Source of the DNA: RPQJ01 sp963707145
GTDB taxonomy: Bacteria > Pseudomonadota > Gammaproteobacteria > Steroidobacterales > Steroidobacteraceae
DNA length: 64,000 nucleotides
Assembly (NCBI GenBank): GCA_963707145.1
Contig: CAVPOQ010000005.1
Location: forward strand, 137,629 to 201,628
Direction of reading: 5' to 3'
Shown here: in pieces, positions 37,808 through 47,056 of the stretch
Layout: every line of letters starts with the position of its first letter
Position numbering within the stretch: the stretch's first letter is position 1
Made by a program: the position numbers and the translations under genes
Notes under the pieces: model-generated
The model's database searches: none
What the model was told of the DNA's origin: nothing
What the model saw: only the letters and a program-made list of their open reading frames with translations

Positions 37808-39460
37808 TCAGCCCCCGTTGACCCGGCGCGGGTCCACGTAGATCACGATGCGCTGGCCCGCCTTGAGCGAGCCCGACTGCCGGATCTGGTTCCAGGAGCG
37901 GAGCTGCTGCACGGAAACGTTGAATCGATCGGCGATCTCGGAGAGTGTGTCGCCACGCCGCACCTGGTACGTCATGCGCGATGACTCCGCGGCGGGAGTC
38001 GCGCGGCCGCCACTGCCGGGAATCTCGAGCCGCGTGCCGGCGACGAGCTGGCTCTTCGTCCCGATGTCGTTGGCCGCGGCGAGCGCGGGCACCGTCACGC
38101 CGTACTTGCGTGCTACGCCCCACAGCGTCTCGCCCGCCTTGACCTTGTGCGTACGCGCGGCGGACGCCGGGGCCTTCGGAGCCGAGGCGGCCGGCGCGGG
38201 CTGGCGCTCGGGCAGCTGCGCCACGATATCGGAGCGGGCTTCCGCCACCGGGATCCCGCCGCCCGATCCGTCGCGCGGCACCACGAGCGTCTCGCCCGGA
38301 TGGATGACCGAGCCGCGGAGGTTGTTCGCGGCGCGCAGCGTTTCGACCGGGACGCCGTACTGGCGCGCGATGCCGGTCAGCGACTCGCCGCGGCGCACGT
38401 TGTGGCGGATCTCCGGCGGCGGTGCTGCGGCTGCGACCCGTTGCGGGCCTTCGCCGGCCGCCAGCGCGAGGCGGAAGGGTTCGACACGCTCGACCGGCAG
38501 CAGCAGGCGATAGGGCCCGCTCGGCGGCGTCGTCATGCGGTTGAAGGCCGGGTTGAGCGCGAACATGTCGTCGCGGCTGATGCCCGCGAGGTCGGCAGCC
38601 TCGCCGAGGTGGATCTGCTTGCCCGGGTCCACCACGTCGAAATACGGCTGGTTCGGGATCGCCGCGAACTGCAGGCCGTAGGCGGCCGGATCCGCCACGA
38701 TGCGGCTGATCGCGAGCAGCTTCGGCAGGTACTCACGCGTCTCGCGCGTCAGGTCGAGGCTGAAGAAGTCGGTCGCGCGCCCGGCCGCGGCGTTGCGCTG
38801 CACGGCACGGCTCACCGTGCCCTCGCCGCCGTTGTAGGCGGCGATGGCGAGATACCAGTCGCCGTTGAAATACCGGTTGAGGTACTGGAGATAGGTGAGC
38901 GCCGCATCCGTTGCGCGCAGCACGTCGCGACGTTCGTCGATCCACCAGTTCTGGGTGAGCCCGTAGTGCTTGCCCGTGCTCGGGATGAACTGCCAGAGCC
39001 CCGAGGCCCGGCTGCGTGAGTAGGCGACCGGGTTGAACGCGCTCTCGACCACCGGCAGCAGCGCGAGTTCGAGCGGCATGTCGCGCCGCTCGATCTCGCT
39101 GACGATGTAGTGCAGGTAGCGTGCGCCGCGGCGGAACGTGCGGTCGAGGTAGTCGGGCTTCGCGCGATATGCCTCGACCTCGCGGTCGATCGCGTAATGG
39201 CGCGTCTCCGGCAGGGCGTAGCCGGCCCGGATGCGGTCGAACAGGTCCTGATGGGCCTCCGGCGGGATCTGCGGGCCGCCGTGGCGAGTGAGCGCGGTGG
39301 CGCCGGGAATGGTCGGGCCGCTCCCGGCGGATTTCCCCGGCGGGTGCTGCGGGGCCGGTGGCAGGCTGGAGTAGTCGTCGCCGTGCGGCGTCGTGCTGCA
39401 GCCGCCCAGCGCGAGTCCGAGCAACGCGAGCAGCGGCAGGGCTTGCTTGATTCGTGGCAT
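37808..39460 (-). CDS. mltD: Membrane-bound lytic murein transglycosylase D
   Basis: A 550-residue lipoprotein (lipobox ALGGCS) that cleaves peptidoglycan glycan strands non-hydrolytically in the periplasm. The SLT catalytic domain has Glu in PVVESAFNPVAYSRS and GLWQFIPSTGKHYG, and three C-terminal LysM domains follow (VRRGESLTGIARQYG, VKAGETLWGVARKYG, VRRGDTLSEIADRFN). Escherichia MltD has two, so this is a longer form. The ATG directly abuts the gloB stop (TGAATG read on the minus strand), indicating coupling. The gloB-mltD pair is common in gammaproteobacteria. Confidence 0.94.
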   Translation of the reverse strand: MPRIKQALPLLALLGLALGGCSTTPHGDDYSSLPPAPQHPPGKSAGSGPTIPGATALTRHGGPQIPPEAHQDLFDRIRAGYALPETRHYAIDREVEAYRAKPDYLDRTFRRGARYLHYIVSEIERRDMPLELALLPVVESAFNPVAYSRSRASGLWQFIPSTGKHYGLTQNWWIDERRDVLRATDAALTYLQYLNRYFNGDWYLAIAAYNGGEGTVSRAVQRNAAAGRATDFFSLDLTRETREYLPKLLAISRIVADPAAYGLQFAAIPNQPYFDVVDPGKQIHLGEAADLAGISRDDMFALNPAFNRMTTPPSGPYRLLLPVERVEPFRLALAAGEGPQRVAAAAPPPEIRHNVRRGESLTGIARQYGVPVETLRAANNLRGSVIHPGETLVVPRDGSGGGIPVAEARSDIVAQLPERQPAPAASAPKAPASAARTHKVKAGETLWGVARKYGVTVPALAAANDIGTKSQLVAGTRLEIPGSGGRATPAAESSRMTYQVRRGDTLSEIADRFNVSVQQLRSWNQIRQSGSLKAGQRIVIYVDPRRVNGG

Positions 39461-40238
39461 TCAGCGGAATCCGTCTTTCCAGGCCCGGATCACCGCGAAC
39501 ACGTCGGCTGGACCGGGCAGTGGCGAGCCTGCGCGTGCCTCGGCCGCCGCGCGTACGGCAGGCTCCCGGCAGCGCAGGAAGGGATTGATGGCGCGCTCGC
39601 GGAGCAGCGTCGTGGGCAGTGTGATCGCGTCCCGGGCGCGCAGCGCACGTACCGCGTCCAGCGTCTCGAGGACCGCGGCATTGCCCGGTTCGACCGCGGC
39701 CGCGAAGCGCAGGTTGCCGAGCGTGTACTCGTGGGCGCAGAAGATGCGGGTGTCGTCCGCCAGCGCGGCGATGCGCTCGAGAGAGTCGTGCATCTGTGCC
39801 GGCGGACCCCTCGAACAGGCGGCCGCAGCCTGCGCTGAACAGCGTGTCACCGCAGAACAGGGTGCCGTGACCGTGGTAAGCGATATGGCCGAGGGTATGC
39901 CCGGGCACCGCCATCACGCGAAACTCGAGTCCGAGGTCTTCAAGGCTGACAGTATCTCCGTCGTCGAGTGGCACGGCCTCACATGGCATGCGCTCCCTGG
40001 CCGGACCATAGACCTCCGCTCCATGGTGCACCGCCAGTTCGGCGACGCCGCCGACGTGGTCGGCGTGGTGATGCGTGACGAGGATCGCACGCAGCGACAG
40101 TCCCTGCCGCTCGAGCGCGTCCTCCACCGCGAGGGCGTCGCCTGGATCCACCACCACGGCGCCGCGCGGGTCGAGCGGGGCGCGGATCAGCCAGAGGTAG
40201 TTGTCCGAGAAAGCCCGCACGGGACTCACGTCGAGCAT
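39461..40238 (-). CDS. gloB: Hydroxyacylglutathione hydrolase (glyoxalase II), apparent +1 frameshift
   Basis: GloB splits S-lactoylglutathione into D-lactate and glutathione. The first frame has the start MLDVSPVRAFSDNYLWLI and the metal motif THHHADHVGG, through FCGDTLFSAGCGRLFEG. The second frame continues QMHDSLERIAALADDTRIFC AHEYT, with a metal-ligand His, to the RAWKDGFR end. The break is a run of four C on the plus strand (39807-39810); one fewer gives 258 residues, the family length. I chose the ATG at 40238 by analogy with family N termini; an upstream ATG at 40265 is possible. Confidence 0.9.
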
Positions 40239-40368
40239 CGCCAACCCCCGTTGCCCCTCGGGCATGACTCCGGGCGCGCGTATTAGACCCCGTCAGGGCA
40301 CAAAATTCCACAGCATTGCGCACGTTTTTCACACGACTGCACCGGCGGTGCCGCTATCCTTGCGCGCG

Positions 40369-41091
40369 ATGAACGACACCCAGGCAGACGCGTGGCTCGA
40401 TACGCCGCTCGGCATCGCGCTGCTCGAGACCGAGCAGCGCGTGCTCGCCGACGTGCTCGCCGACGTGTTCGGCTTCGAACTGCTGCAGATCGGCTGCTGG
40501 GGCAGCGGCGTGGACCTCTGCGCCAGCGCACGCACGCAGCATCATCGCTGCGTCGCGCCACGCGCGAGCGGCGCGCGGGCGATCCGCGCGGATTTCGCCT
40601 CACTGCCGATCGCCACCGCGTCCGTCGAGGCAGTGCTGCTCCCCCATACGCTCGAGCACGCGCCGCACCCGCATGAGCTGCTGCGCGAGGTCGAGCGCGT
40701 GCTGGTGGGCGAGGGCCACGTGATTGCCTGCGGATTCAATCCACTCGGCCCGTGGGGCCTGCGCCACCTGGTCGCGCGCGGGCGGTTCCCGCCGACCGGC
40801 GAGCGCCTGCTGGCCGAGGGCCGGCTGCGCGACTGGCTGCGGCTGCTCGGCTTCGAAGTGGTGGAGTCCCGCCGCTATTTGTTTGCGCCGCCCTGGAACC
40901 GTGGCTTCGCGGCGCGCAGCGGCCGGTGGCTGGAGCAGCGCGGGCCGCAGCTCGCTCCGCCGCTCGCCGGCGCCTACCTCGTCAAGGCCCGCAAGCGGGT
41001 GCGGGCCCTCACACCGATCCGCCCGGCCTGGCAGCGGGCTCCGGCCGTGGTCGGCGGGCTCGCGGAACCGACCACGAGGAACGCGGCGTGA
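40369..41091 (+). CDS. SAM-dependent methyltransferase, YafS-like
   Basis: A 240-residue class I methyltransferase-like protein. The SAM motif region is LLQIGCWGSGVDLCA, followed by SVEAVLLPHTLEHAPHPHELLREV, and FNPLGPWGLRHLV is typical of the family next to rnhA. The gene holds the position of Escherichia yafS, between gloB and rnhA, with gloB divergent. Its substrate is not known. The ATG at 40369 is preceded by about 130 bases shared with gloB; no clear promoter was found. The stop overlaps the rnhA start (GTGA). Confidence 0.82.
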   Translation: MNDTQADAWLDTPLGIALLETEQRVLADVLADVFGFELLQIGCWGSGVDLCASARTQHHRCVAPRASGARAIRADFASLPIATASVEAVLLPHTLEHAPHPHELLREVERVLVGEGHVIACGFNPLGPWGLRHLVARGRFPPTGERLLAEGRLRDWLRLLGFEVVESRRYLFAPPWNRGFAARSGRWLEQRGPQLAPPLAGAYLVKARKRVRALTPIRPAWQRAPAVVGGLAEPTTRNAA

Positions 41092-41528
41092 CCGAGGTCG
41101 AGATCTACACCGATGGCGCGTGCCGCGGCAATCCCGGGCCGGGCGGCTGGGGCGCGCTGCTGGTCGCGGGCGCGCACCGCAGGGAACTGTGGGGCGGCGA
41201 GCCGGACACCACCAACAACCGCATGGAGATGACCGCCGCGATCGAGGCGCTGGCGGCGCTGCGGCGCCGCTGCCACGTAGATCTCTACACGGACTCGCAG
41301 TACGTGCGCAACGGCATCACCGAGTGGCTGCCGCAGTGGAAGCAGCGCGGCTGGAAGACCGCCGCCCGCAAGCCCGTGAAGAACGCCGACCTGTGGCTGC
41401 GGCTGGAGGCGGAGATGGCCCGCCACGAGGTGCGCTGGCACTGGGTGAAGGGGCACGCCGGGCACGTCGGCAACGAGCACGCCGACGAGCTCGCCAACCG
41501 CGGCATCGACGAGCTCGGACAGCGTTGA
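41088..41528 (+). CDS. rnhA: Ribonuclease HI
   Basis: A 146-residue RNase HI that cuts the RNA strand of RNA-DNA hybrids. The four catalytic acidic residues are visible: Asp in IYTDGACRGNPGPGGWG, Glu in NNRMEMTAAIEAL, Asp in LYTDSQYVRNGI and Asp in NEHADELAN. GTG start overlapping the upstream stop. In Escherichia dnaQ lies next to rnhA; here a sugar aminotransferase gene is placed between them. Confidence 0.96.
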   Translation: MTEVEIYTDGACRGNPGPGGWGALLVAGAHRRELWGGEPDTTNNRMEMTAAIEALAALRRRCHVDLYTDSQYVRNGITEWLPQWKQRGWKTAARKPVKNADLWLRLEAEMARHEVRWHWVKGHAGHVGNEHADELANRGIDELGQR

Positions 41529-41603
41529 GCCGCACGTGCGGCCCGGCAGTTGCGTCGGCTGCGCACGCCGCCGGCAGCCAGTGATCACGCCCGTGCCTTA
41601 GAC

Positions 41604-41609
41604 TATACG
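41604..41609 (+). promoter_or_regulatory. Possible -10 element before the sugar aminotransferase gene
   Basis: TATACG within GACTATACGG lies 28 bases before the wbpE ATG, in the 109-base gap after rnhA. The -35 at the expected distance (GTGATC) is weak. It may mark the start of polysaccharide-gene transcription. Nothing else was recognised in the gap. Confidence 0.3.
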
Positions 41610-41637
41610 GATTGCGACACGTCATCCGGGCAGGACC

Positions 41638-42751
41638 ATGGACTTCATCGACCTCAAGACCCAGTACCGCCGCATCAAGCCGTCCGTGGATGCGCGCATC
41701 GGCCGCGTGCTCGAGCACGGCCAGTACATCCTCGGCCCGGAAGTCGTGGAACTCGAGCGCGTGCTCGCCGACTACGTCGGCGATGCGCCACTGCGTGGCC
41801 GCCTCGAGCGGCACCGACACGCTGCTCATCGCGATGATGGCGCTCGACATCGGCCCCGGCGACGAGGTGATCACCGCGCCTTTCACGTTCTTCGCGACCG
41901 GCGAGATGATCGCGCTGCTCGGCGCCACGCCGGTGTTCGTCGACATCGATCCGCGCACCTACAATATCGATCCGGCCGGCGTGGCCGCGGCCATCACGCC
42001 GCGGACCCGGGCGATCATGCCGGTGTCGCTCTACGGCCAGTGCGCCGACCTCGACGCCATCAACGCGATCGCCTGCGCGAACGGGCTGCCGGTGATCGAG
42101 GACGGCGCGCAGAGCTTCGGCGCGACCCATCGCGGCAGGCGCTCCTGCGGCCTGTCGCTGGTGGGGTCGACGTCGTTCTTTCCCTCGAAGCCGCTCGGGG
42201 GCTACGGCGACGGCGGCGCGCTGTTCACCGACGACGACGCGCTGGCGACGAAGATGCGCGAGATCCGGGTGCACGGGCAGGACCGTCGCTACCACCATCC
42301 GCGGCTCGGCCTCAACGGGCGGCTCGACACGCTCCAGGCGGCGGTGCTGCTCGCGAAGATGGAGATCTTCGAGGACGAGGTCGCGGCGCGTATCCGCCTC
42401 GGCGCCCGCTACACGGAGCTGCTCGCGGCGGCCTTCGCGGAGCGGCCCGAGGCGATCCGCCTGCCGTACGTCGAGCCGTTCAACACCAGCGTGTACGCGC
42501 AGTACACGATCGAGGTCTCCGACCGCGATGCCTTCGAGTTGCGCATGAAAGCCCTCGGCGTGCCGACCGCCGTGCACTATCCGCTGCCGCTGCACCTGCA
42601 GCCCGTGTTCGAGCACCTCGGCCAGCGCGCGGGTCGCTTCCCCGTGTCCGAGGCGGCGGCCCGACGGGTGGTCAGCCTGCCCATGCATCCCTACCTGACC
42701 GAAGCGGACCAGGCGATGGTCGTCCGGGCGGTCCGCGAAGCCACGGCCTGA
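41638..42751 (+). CDS. wbpE: DegT/DnrJ/EryC1 aminotransferase, WbpE-like; apparent +1 frameshift
   Basis: A PLP-dependent sugar aminotransferase. WbpE transfers an amino group to C3 of the 3-keto UDP-GlcNAcA sugar. The N terminus (MDFIDLKTQYRRIKPSVDARI, GQYILGPEVVELE) and the rest (AASSGTDTLLIAMMAL, DGAQSFGATHRG, PLP lysine in FFPSKPLGGYGDGG) are in two frames. Removing one base around 41781-41784 (CGATGC to CGTGC) gives 370 residues, the family length, and a typical GVRHC motif. It is separated from the other sugar genes by dnaQ. Confidence 0.87.
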
Positions 42752-42754
42752 ACC

Positions 42755-43471
42755 GTGCGGCAGGTCGTCCTCGACACCGAGACCACGGGCCTCGAGCCGG
42801 AACTCGGGCACCGCGTCATCGAACTGGGGTGCATCGAGGTGGTGAACCGCCGCCGCACCGGCCGCGTGTTCCATCGCTACCTCTGCCCGGACCGCGACAT
42901 CGACCCCGGCGCGCTGCAGGTGCACGGGATCACGGCGGAATTCCTGCGCGACCAGCCACGCTTCGCCGATGTGGCGGCGCAATGGCTCGAGTTCGTGCGC
43001 GGAGCGGAGCTGGTGATCCACAACGCGCCGTTCGACGTCGCCTTCCTCGACGCCGAGCTCGGTCGCCTGCCCGAGCCGCCGGGACGCGTGGGAGACTTCT
43101 GCCAGGTGGTCGACACACTGGCGCTCGCCCGCCAGCTCCACCCAGGCCAGCGCAACGGCCTCGACGCGCTCTGCAAGCGCTATTCGGTGGACAACTCCCA
43201 GCGCGACCTGCACGGGGCCCTGCTCGATGCGGACCTGCTGCTGGAGGTCTACCTCGCGATGACGGGCGGCCAGGGCGCGCTCACGCTGGACGAGGCGGAC
43301 GAGGCGACCGCGGCGCGCGTGGCCACGCGACGTGCGAAGCGGCCGCGGGGCAAGTTGGTGGTGCTGTGCGCCGCCGACGCCGAGCTCGAGGCCCACGAGC
43401 AACGCCTGCTCGCGCTCGATCGCTCGAGCGGCGGCCGGACCGTCTGGCGCCGCCCGGAGGGCGAGGCTTGA
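42755..43471 (+). CDS. dnaQ: DNA polymerase III epsilon subunit (3'-5' proofreading exonuclease)
   Basis: A 238-residue DEDDh exonuclease. The start VVLDTETTGLEPELGHRVIE carries ExoI with the two catalytic acids, HNAPFDVAFLDAEL is ExoII, and RDLHGALLDADLLLEVYL carries the ExoIII His and Asp. A C-terminal polymerase-binding tail follows. GTG start, three bases after the aminotransferase stop. As a housekeeping gene it marks the ancestral rnhA-dnaQ neighbourhood, now split by the sugar gene. Confidence 0.94.
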   Translation: MRQVVLDTETTGLEPELGHRVIELGCIEVVNRRRTGRVFHRYLCPDRDIDPGALQVHGITAEFLRDQPRFADVAAQWLEFVRGAELVIHNAPFDVAFLDAELGRLPEPPGRVGDFCQVVDTLALARQLHPGQRNGLDALCKRYSVDNSQRDLHGALLDADLLLEVYLAMTGGQGALTLDEADEATAARVATRRAKRPRGKLVVLCAADAELEAHEQRLLALDRSSGGRTVWRRPEGEA

Positions 43472-43592
43472 GCCAGGAGCCCCAACCCGAACTTGACGTG
43501 GGTCGCATTCGCCGCGACCTGCCCGTGGCATCCTTGCGACCCGCGGCGTGCCGCTCGAACACCCAGAATTCCTTCACGACCCTCCAACTCTC

Positions 43593-44876
43593 ATGCCCAA
43601 ACTGAACCTGCGCAACCTCCGCATCGGCGTCGTCGGCCTCGGCTACGTCGGACTGCCGCTCGCCGTCGAGTTCGGCAAGCGATTCAGTACCGTCGGTTTC
43701 GACATCAAGGCCGCGCGCGTCGACGAACTGCGTCGCGGCCACGACAGCACGCTCGAAACCGACGAGGCGGAGCTGGCGTCGGCGACCAAGCTCAGCTACA
43801 CGACCCGCCTCGAGGACCTGAAGACGTGCCGCGTCTTCATCGTCACGGTCCCGACGCCGATCGACGAGTTCAAGCGGCCCGATCTCACGCCGCTCGAGAA
43901 GTCGAGCGAGTCGGTCGGCAAGGTGCTCAAGAAGGGCGACGTGGTGATCTACGAGTCGACCGTCTATCCGGGCTGCACGGAGGAGGTCTGCGTGCCGATC
44001 CTCGAGCGCGTCTCCGGGCTCAAGTTCAACAGGGACTTCTACGCGGGCTACAGCCCGGAGCGGATCAACCCCGGCGACAAGCAGCACCGCCTCACGACCA
44101 TCCGCAAGGTGACCTCGGGCTCGACACCGGCGGTGGCCGAGTTCGTGGACTCGCTCTACCGCTCGATCATCACGGTCGGGACGCACAAGGCCTCGAGCAT
44201 CAAGGTGGCCGAGGCCGCCAAGGTGATCGAGAACACGCAGCGCGACGTCAACATCGCGCTCATCAACGAGCTGGCGCTGATCTTCAGCCGCCTCGGCATC
44301 GACACCGAAGAGGTGCTGAACGCCGCGGGCAGCAAGTGGAACTTCCTGCCGTTCCGTCCGGGTCTCGTGGGCGGGCACTGCATCGGCGTGGACCCGTACT
44401 ACCTGACCCACAAGGCACAGGCGATCGGCTACCACCCGGAGATGATCCTGGCGGGCCGGCGCATCAACGACAACATGGGCATCTACGTCGCGCAGCAGGT
44501 CGCACAGCTGATGATGCAGCGCAGGATCCAGGTGAAGGATTCGCGCGTGCTGGTGATGGGCCTCACCTTCAAGGAGAACTGCCCCGACGTGCGCAACACC
44601 AAGATCGTCGACGTCGTCAACGAACTCGAGAAGTACGGCGCGAAGGTCGAGGTCTGCGACCCGTGGGCCGACCCGGACGAGGCCGAGCACGAGTACGGCC
44701 TGCGTCCCGTCAGCAAGGCGAAGCCCGGCAGCTACGACGCGATCGTGATCGGCGTCGCCCACGACGAGTTCCGCAAGATGGGCATCGCCAACGTCCGCAA
44801 GCTCGGCCGCAGGAACCACGTCCTCTACGACATCAAGTACGTGTTCAAGGCGGACGAAGTCGACGGCCGGCTCTGA
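43593..44876 (+). CDS. tviB: UDP-N-acetylhexosamine 6-dehydrogenase, TviB/WbpO-like
   Basis: A 427-residue UDP-sugar dehydrogenase of the UDP-GlcNAc/UDP-GalNAc type, which makes the uronic acid through a four-electron NAD-dependent oxidation. It has the Rossmann loop VVGLGYVGLPLAVEFG, VPTPIDEFKRPDLTPLE, YAGYSPERINPGD, the catalytic Cys in GLVGGHCIGVDPYYL, and GLTFKENCPDVRN. These are closer to TviB/WbpO than to UDP-glucose dehydrogenase. The ATG at 43593 was preferred; a GTG 15 codons upstream is possible. It could supply UDP-GlcNAcA to WbpB and WbpE. Confidence 0.88.
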   Translation: MPKLNLRNLRIGVVGLGYVGLPLAVEFGKRFSTVGFDIKAARVDELRRGHDSTLETDEAELASATKLSYTTRLEDLKTCRVFIVTVPTPIDEFKRPDLTPLEKSSESVGKVLKKGDVVIYESTVYPGCTEEVCVPILERVSGLKFNRDFYAGYSPERINPGDKQHRLTTIRKVTSGSTPAVAEFVDSLYRSIITVGTHKASSIKVAEAAKVIENTQRDVNIALINELALIFSRLGIDTEEVLNAAGSKWNFLPFRPGLVGGHCIGVDPYYLTHKAQAIGYHPEMILAGRRINDNMGIYVAQQVAQLMMQRRIQVKDSRVLVMGLTFKENCPDVRNTKIVDVVNELEKYGAKVEVCDPWADPDEAEHEYGLRPVSKAKPGSYDAIVIGVAHDEFRKMGIANVRKLGRRNHVLYDIKYVFKADEVDGRL

Positions 44877-44880
44877 AGCC

Positions 44881-45903
44881 ATGAAGATCCTGGTCACCGG
44901 TGCTGCCGGGTTCATCGGCTTCCACACCGCGCAGCAGCTGCTCGCGCGCGGCGATGAGGTCGTTGGCCTCGACAACCTCAACGAGTACTACGACGTCCGC
45001 CTGAAGCTGGCCCGTCTCGAGATCCTGAAGCGCCAGAGCGGCTTTCGCTTCGTCAAGCTCGACCTCGCCGACCGCGACGGCATGGCGGGCCTGTTCGCGC
45101 AGGAGCGCTTCGCGCGCGTGATCCACCTCGCGGCCCAGGCCGGGGTGCGCTACTCGATCCAGAATCCGCTCGCCTACGTGGACAGCAACGTGGTGGGCTT
45201 CGCCAACGTGCTCGAGGGCTGCCGGCACAACGGCGTCGAGCACCTCGTGTACGCCTCGACGAGCTCCGTGTACGGCGCCAACACGAACATGCCGTTCTCG
45301 GTGCACCAGAACGTGGACCACCCGCTGTCGTTCTATGCGGCCACCAAGAAGGCCAACGAACTGATGGCCCACACCTATGCGCACCTCTACGCGCTGCCGG
45401 TGACCGGCCTGCGCTTCTTCACCGTGTACGGGCCCTGGGGCCGGCCGGACATGGCGCTGTTCCTGTTCACGCGCAACATCCTCGCGGGCCAGCCGATCGA
45501 CGTCTTCAACTACGGCCACCACCGGCGCGACTTCACCTTCGTGGCGGACATCGTCGAGGGCGTGGTGCGCTGCTGCGACCGCGTCGCAACCGGCAACCAC
45601 GCCTGGGACAGCGACGCGCCCGACCCGGGCTCGAGCCGCGCGCCTTACCGTCTCTACAACATCGGCAACAACCAGCCCGTGGAACTGATGCGCTACATCG
45701 AGGTGCTCGAGCAGTGCCTCGGCCGCAAGGCGCAGATGAACCTGCTGCCGCTGCAGCAGGGCGACGTGCCGGACACCTGGGCCGACATCGACGATCTGCA
45801 GCGCGACGCCGGCTACACGCCCTCGACGACCGTCGAGACCGGCATCCGGCGCTTCGTGGACTGGTACCTCGACTATTACAGCGAGCGCCCTCCCGCCGGC
45901 TGA
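44881..45903 (+). CDS. NAD-dependent UDP-sugar 4-epimerase (UDP-glucuronate epimerase-like)
   Basis: A 340-residue short-chain extended epimerase. It shows the NAD loop VTGAAGFIGFHTAQQL, the catalytic YxxxK in SFYAATKKANELMA, the Ser in YASTSSVYGAN, and FFTVYGPWGRPDMALFLF. The set resembles UDP-glucuronate and UDP-GlcNAcA 4-epimerases (TviC/LspL-like). It begins four bases after the tviB-like gene, a pairing seen in Vi-antigen and O-antigen loci. Whether it acts on a plain or an N-acetylated uronic acid cannot be told. Confidence 0.85.
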   Translation: MKILVTGAAGFIGFHTAQQLLARGDEVVGLDNLNEYYDVRLKLARLEILKRQSGFRFVKLDLADRDGMAGLFAQERFARVIHLAAQAGVRYSIQNPLAYVDSNVVGFANVLEGCRHNGVEHLVYASTSSVYGANTNMPFSVHQNVDHPLSFYAATKKANELMAHTYAHLYALPVTGLRFFTVYGPWGRPDMALFLFTRNILAGQPIDVFNYGHHRRDFTFVADIVEGVVRCCDRVATGNHAWDSDAPDPGSSRAPYRLYNIGNNQPVELMRYIEVLEQCLGRKAQMNLLPLQQGDVPDTWADIDDLQRDAGYTPSTTVETGIRRFVDWYLDYYSERPPAG

Positions 45904-45918
45904 CCCGCGCTCTCCAGG

Positions 45919-45948
45919 CTGACGGCGACTCCGGCGTCCGGATACAAT
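45919..45948 (+). promoter_or_regulatory. Candidate promoter before wbpB
   Basis: CTGACG (45919-45924), an 18-base spacer and TACAAT (45943-45948) lie in the short gap between the epimerase and wbpB. The transcript would start about 30 bases before the chosen GTG. Consensus match only. Confidence 0.45.
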
Positions 45949-45986
45949 CGCCGCCCCCCGAGGCCAGCAGCGCGACGCTCCGCGCG

Positions 45987-47054
45987 GTGAAAGTCGTGTC
46001 AGGAAAGACCCCGATCGTGGACCGCCGGATCCGCGTCGCCGTGGTGGGCTGCGGACGCATCGCGTCCAATCACTTCAGCGCCATCGAGAAGCACGCGGAT
46101 CGCATCGAACTCGCAGCCGTGTGCGACAGCGATCCGCGCGCGCTGGCCGACGCCGTGGCGAAGACAGGCGCGCGCGGTTTCGCGGACCTGTCGGACCTGC
46201 TGGCCGAGGGGATGGTCGACCTGGTCGCGCTGTGCACGCCGAGCGGGCTGCACCCGGCCCAGGCGATCCAGGCAGCGCAGGCGGGCTGCCACGTCATGAC
46301 CGAGAAGCCGATGGCCACGCGCTGGACCGACGGGCTCGACATGGTGCGCGAATGCGACCGCGCGGGCGTCCGGCTGTTCGTCGTCAAGCAGAACCGGCGC
46401 AACGCGACGCTGCAACTCGTCAAGCGGGCCATCGATGGCGGCCGCTTCGGCCGGATCTTCATGGTCACGATCAACGTGTTCTGGTCGCGACCGCAGTCGT
46501 ATTACGACAGCGCGAAGTGGCGCGGCACCTGGGAGTTCGACGGCGGTGCGCTGATGAACCAGGCCAGCCACTACGTGGACCTCGTCGACTGGCTGATCGG
46601 CCCGGTGGAGAGCGTGCAGGCCTACGTCGCGACGCTGGCGCGCAACATCCAGGTGGAGGACACCGCGACCGTGGGCGTTCGCTGGCGGTCGGGCGCGCTC
46701 GGCTCGGTGAACGTGACGATGCTCGCCTATCCGCGCAACCTCGAGGGGTCCATCACCATCATCGGCGAGCGCGGGACCGTCAAGGTGGGTGGCGTCGCGG
46801 TCAATCAGATCGAGCACTGGGAGTTCGCCGACCAGGACCCGGACGACCAGCGCGTCCGCGACGCGAGCTACGAAACCACGTCGGTCTACGGCTTCGGGCA
46901 TCCGCTGTACTACGACAACGTGATCCGCACGCTGCGCGGCGAGTGCGAGGCGGAGACCGACGGCCGCGAGGGGCTGCGCTCGCTCGAGATCCTGATCGCC
47001 AGCTATCTCTCGGCGCGCGACCAGCGCCGCGTCGCGCTGCCGCTGCAGTACTGA
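45987..47054 (+). CDS. wbpB: Gfo/Idh/MocA oxidoreductase, WbpB-like UDP-GlcNAcA 3-dehydrogenase
   Basis: A protein of about 355 residues with a Rossmann loop (RVAVVGCGRIASNHFSA), the catalytic EKP motif in HVMTEKPMATRW, and a C-terminal substrate domain (WEFDGGALMNQASHYVDLVDW). WbpB oxidises the C3 hydroxyl of UDP-GlcNAcA, giving the substrate of WbpE. The start is uncertain: GTG at 45987 or 46017. It is followed two bases later by the WbpD-type acetyltransferase, the usual partner. Confidence 0.85.
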   Translation: MKVVSGKTPIVDRRIRVAVVGCGRIASNHFSAIEKHADRIELAAVCDSDPRALADAVAKTGARGFADLSDLLAEGMVDLVALCTPSGLHPAQAIQAAQAGCHVMTEKPMATRWTDGLDMVRECDRAGVRLFVVKQNRRNATLQLVKRAIDGGRFGRIFMVTINVFWSRPQSYYDSAKWRGTWEFDGGALMNQASHYVDLVDWLIGPVESVQAYVATLARNIQVEDTATVGVRWRSGALGSVNVTMLAYPRNLEGSITIIGERGTVKVGGVAVNQIEHWEFADQDPDDQRVRDASYETTSVYGFGHPLYYDNVIRTLRGECEAETDGREGLRSLEILIASYLSARDQRRVALPLQY

Positions 47055-47056
47055 CG

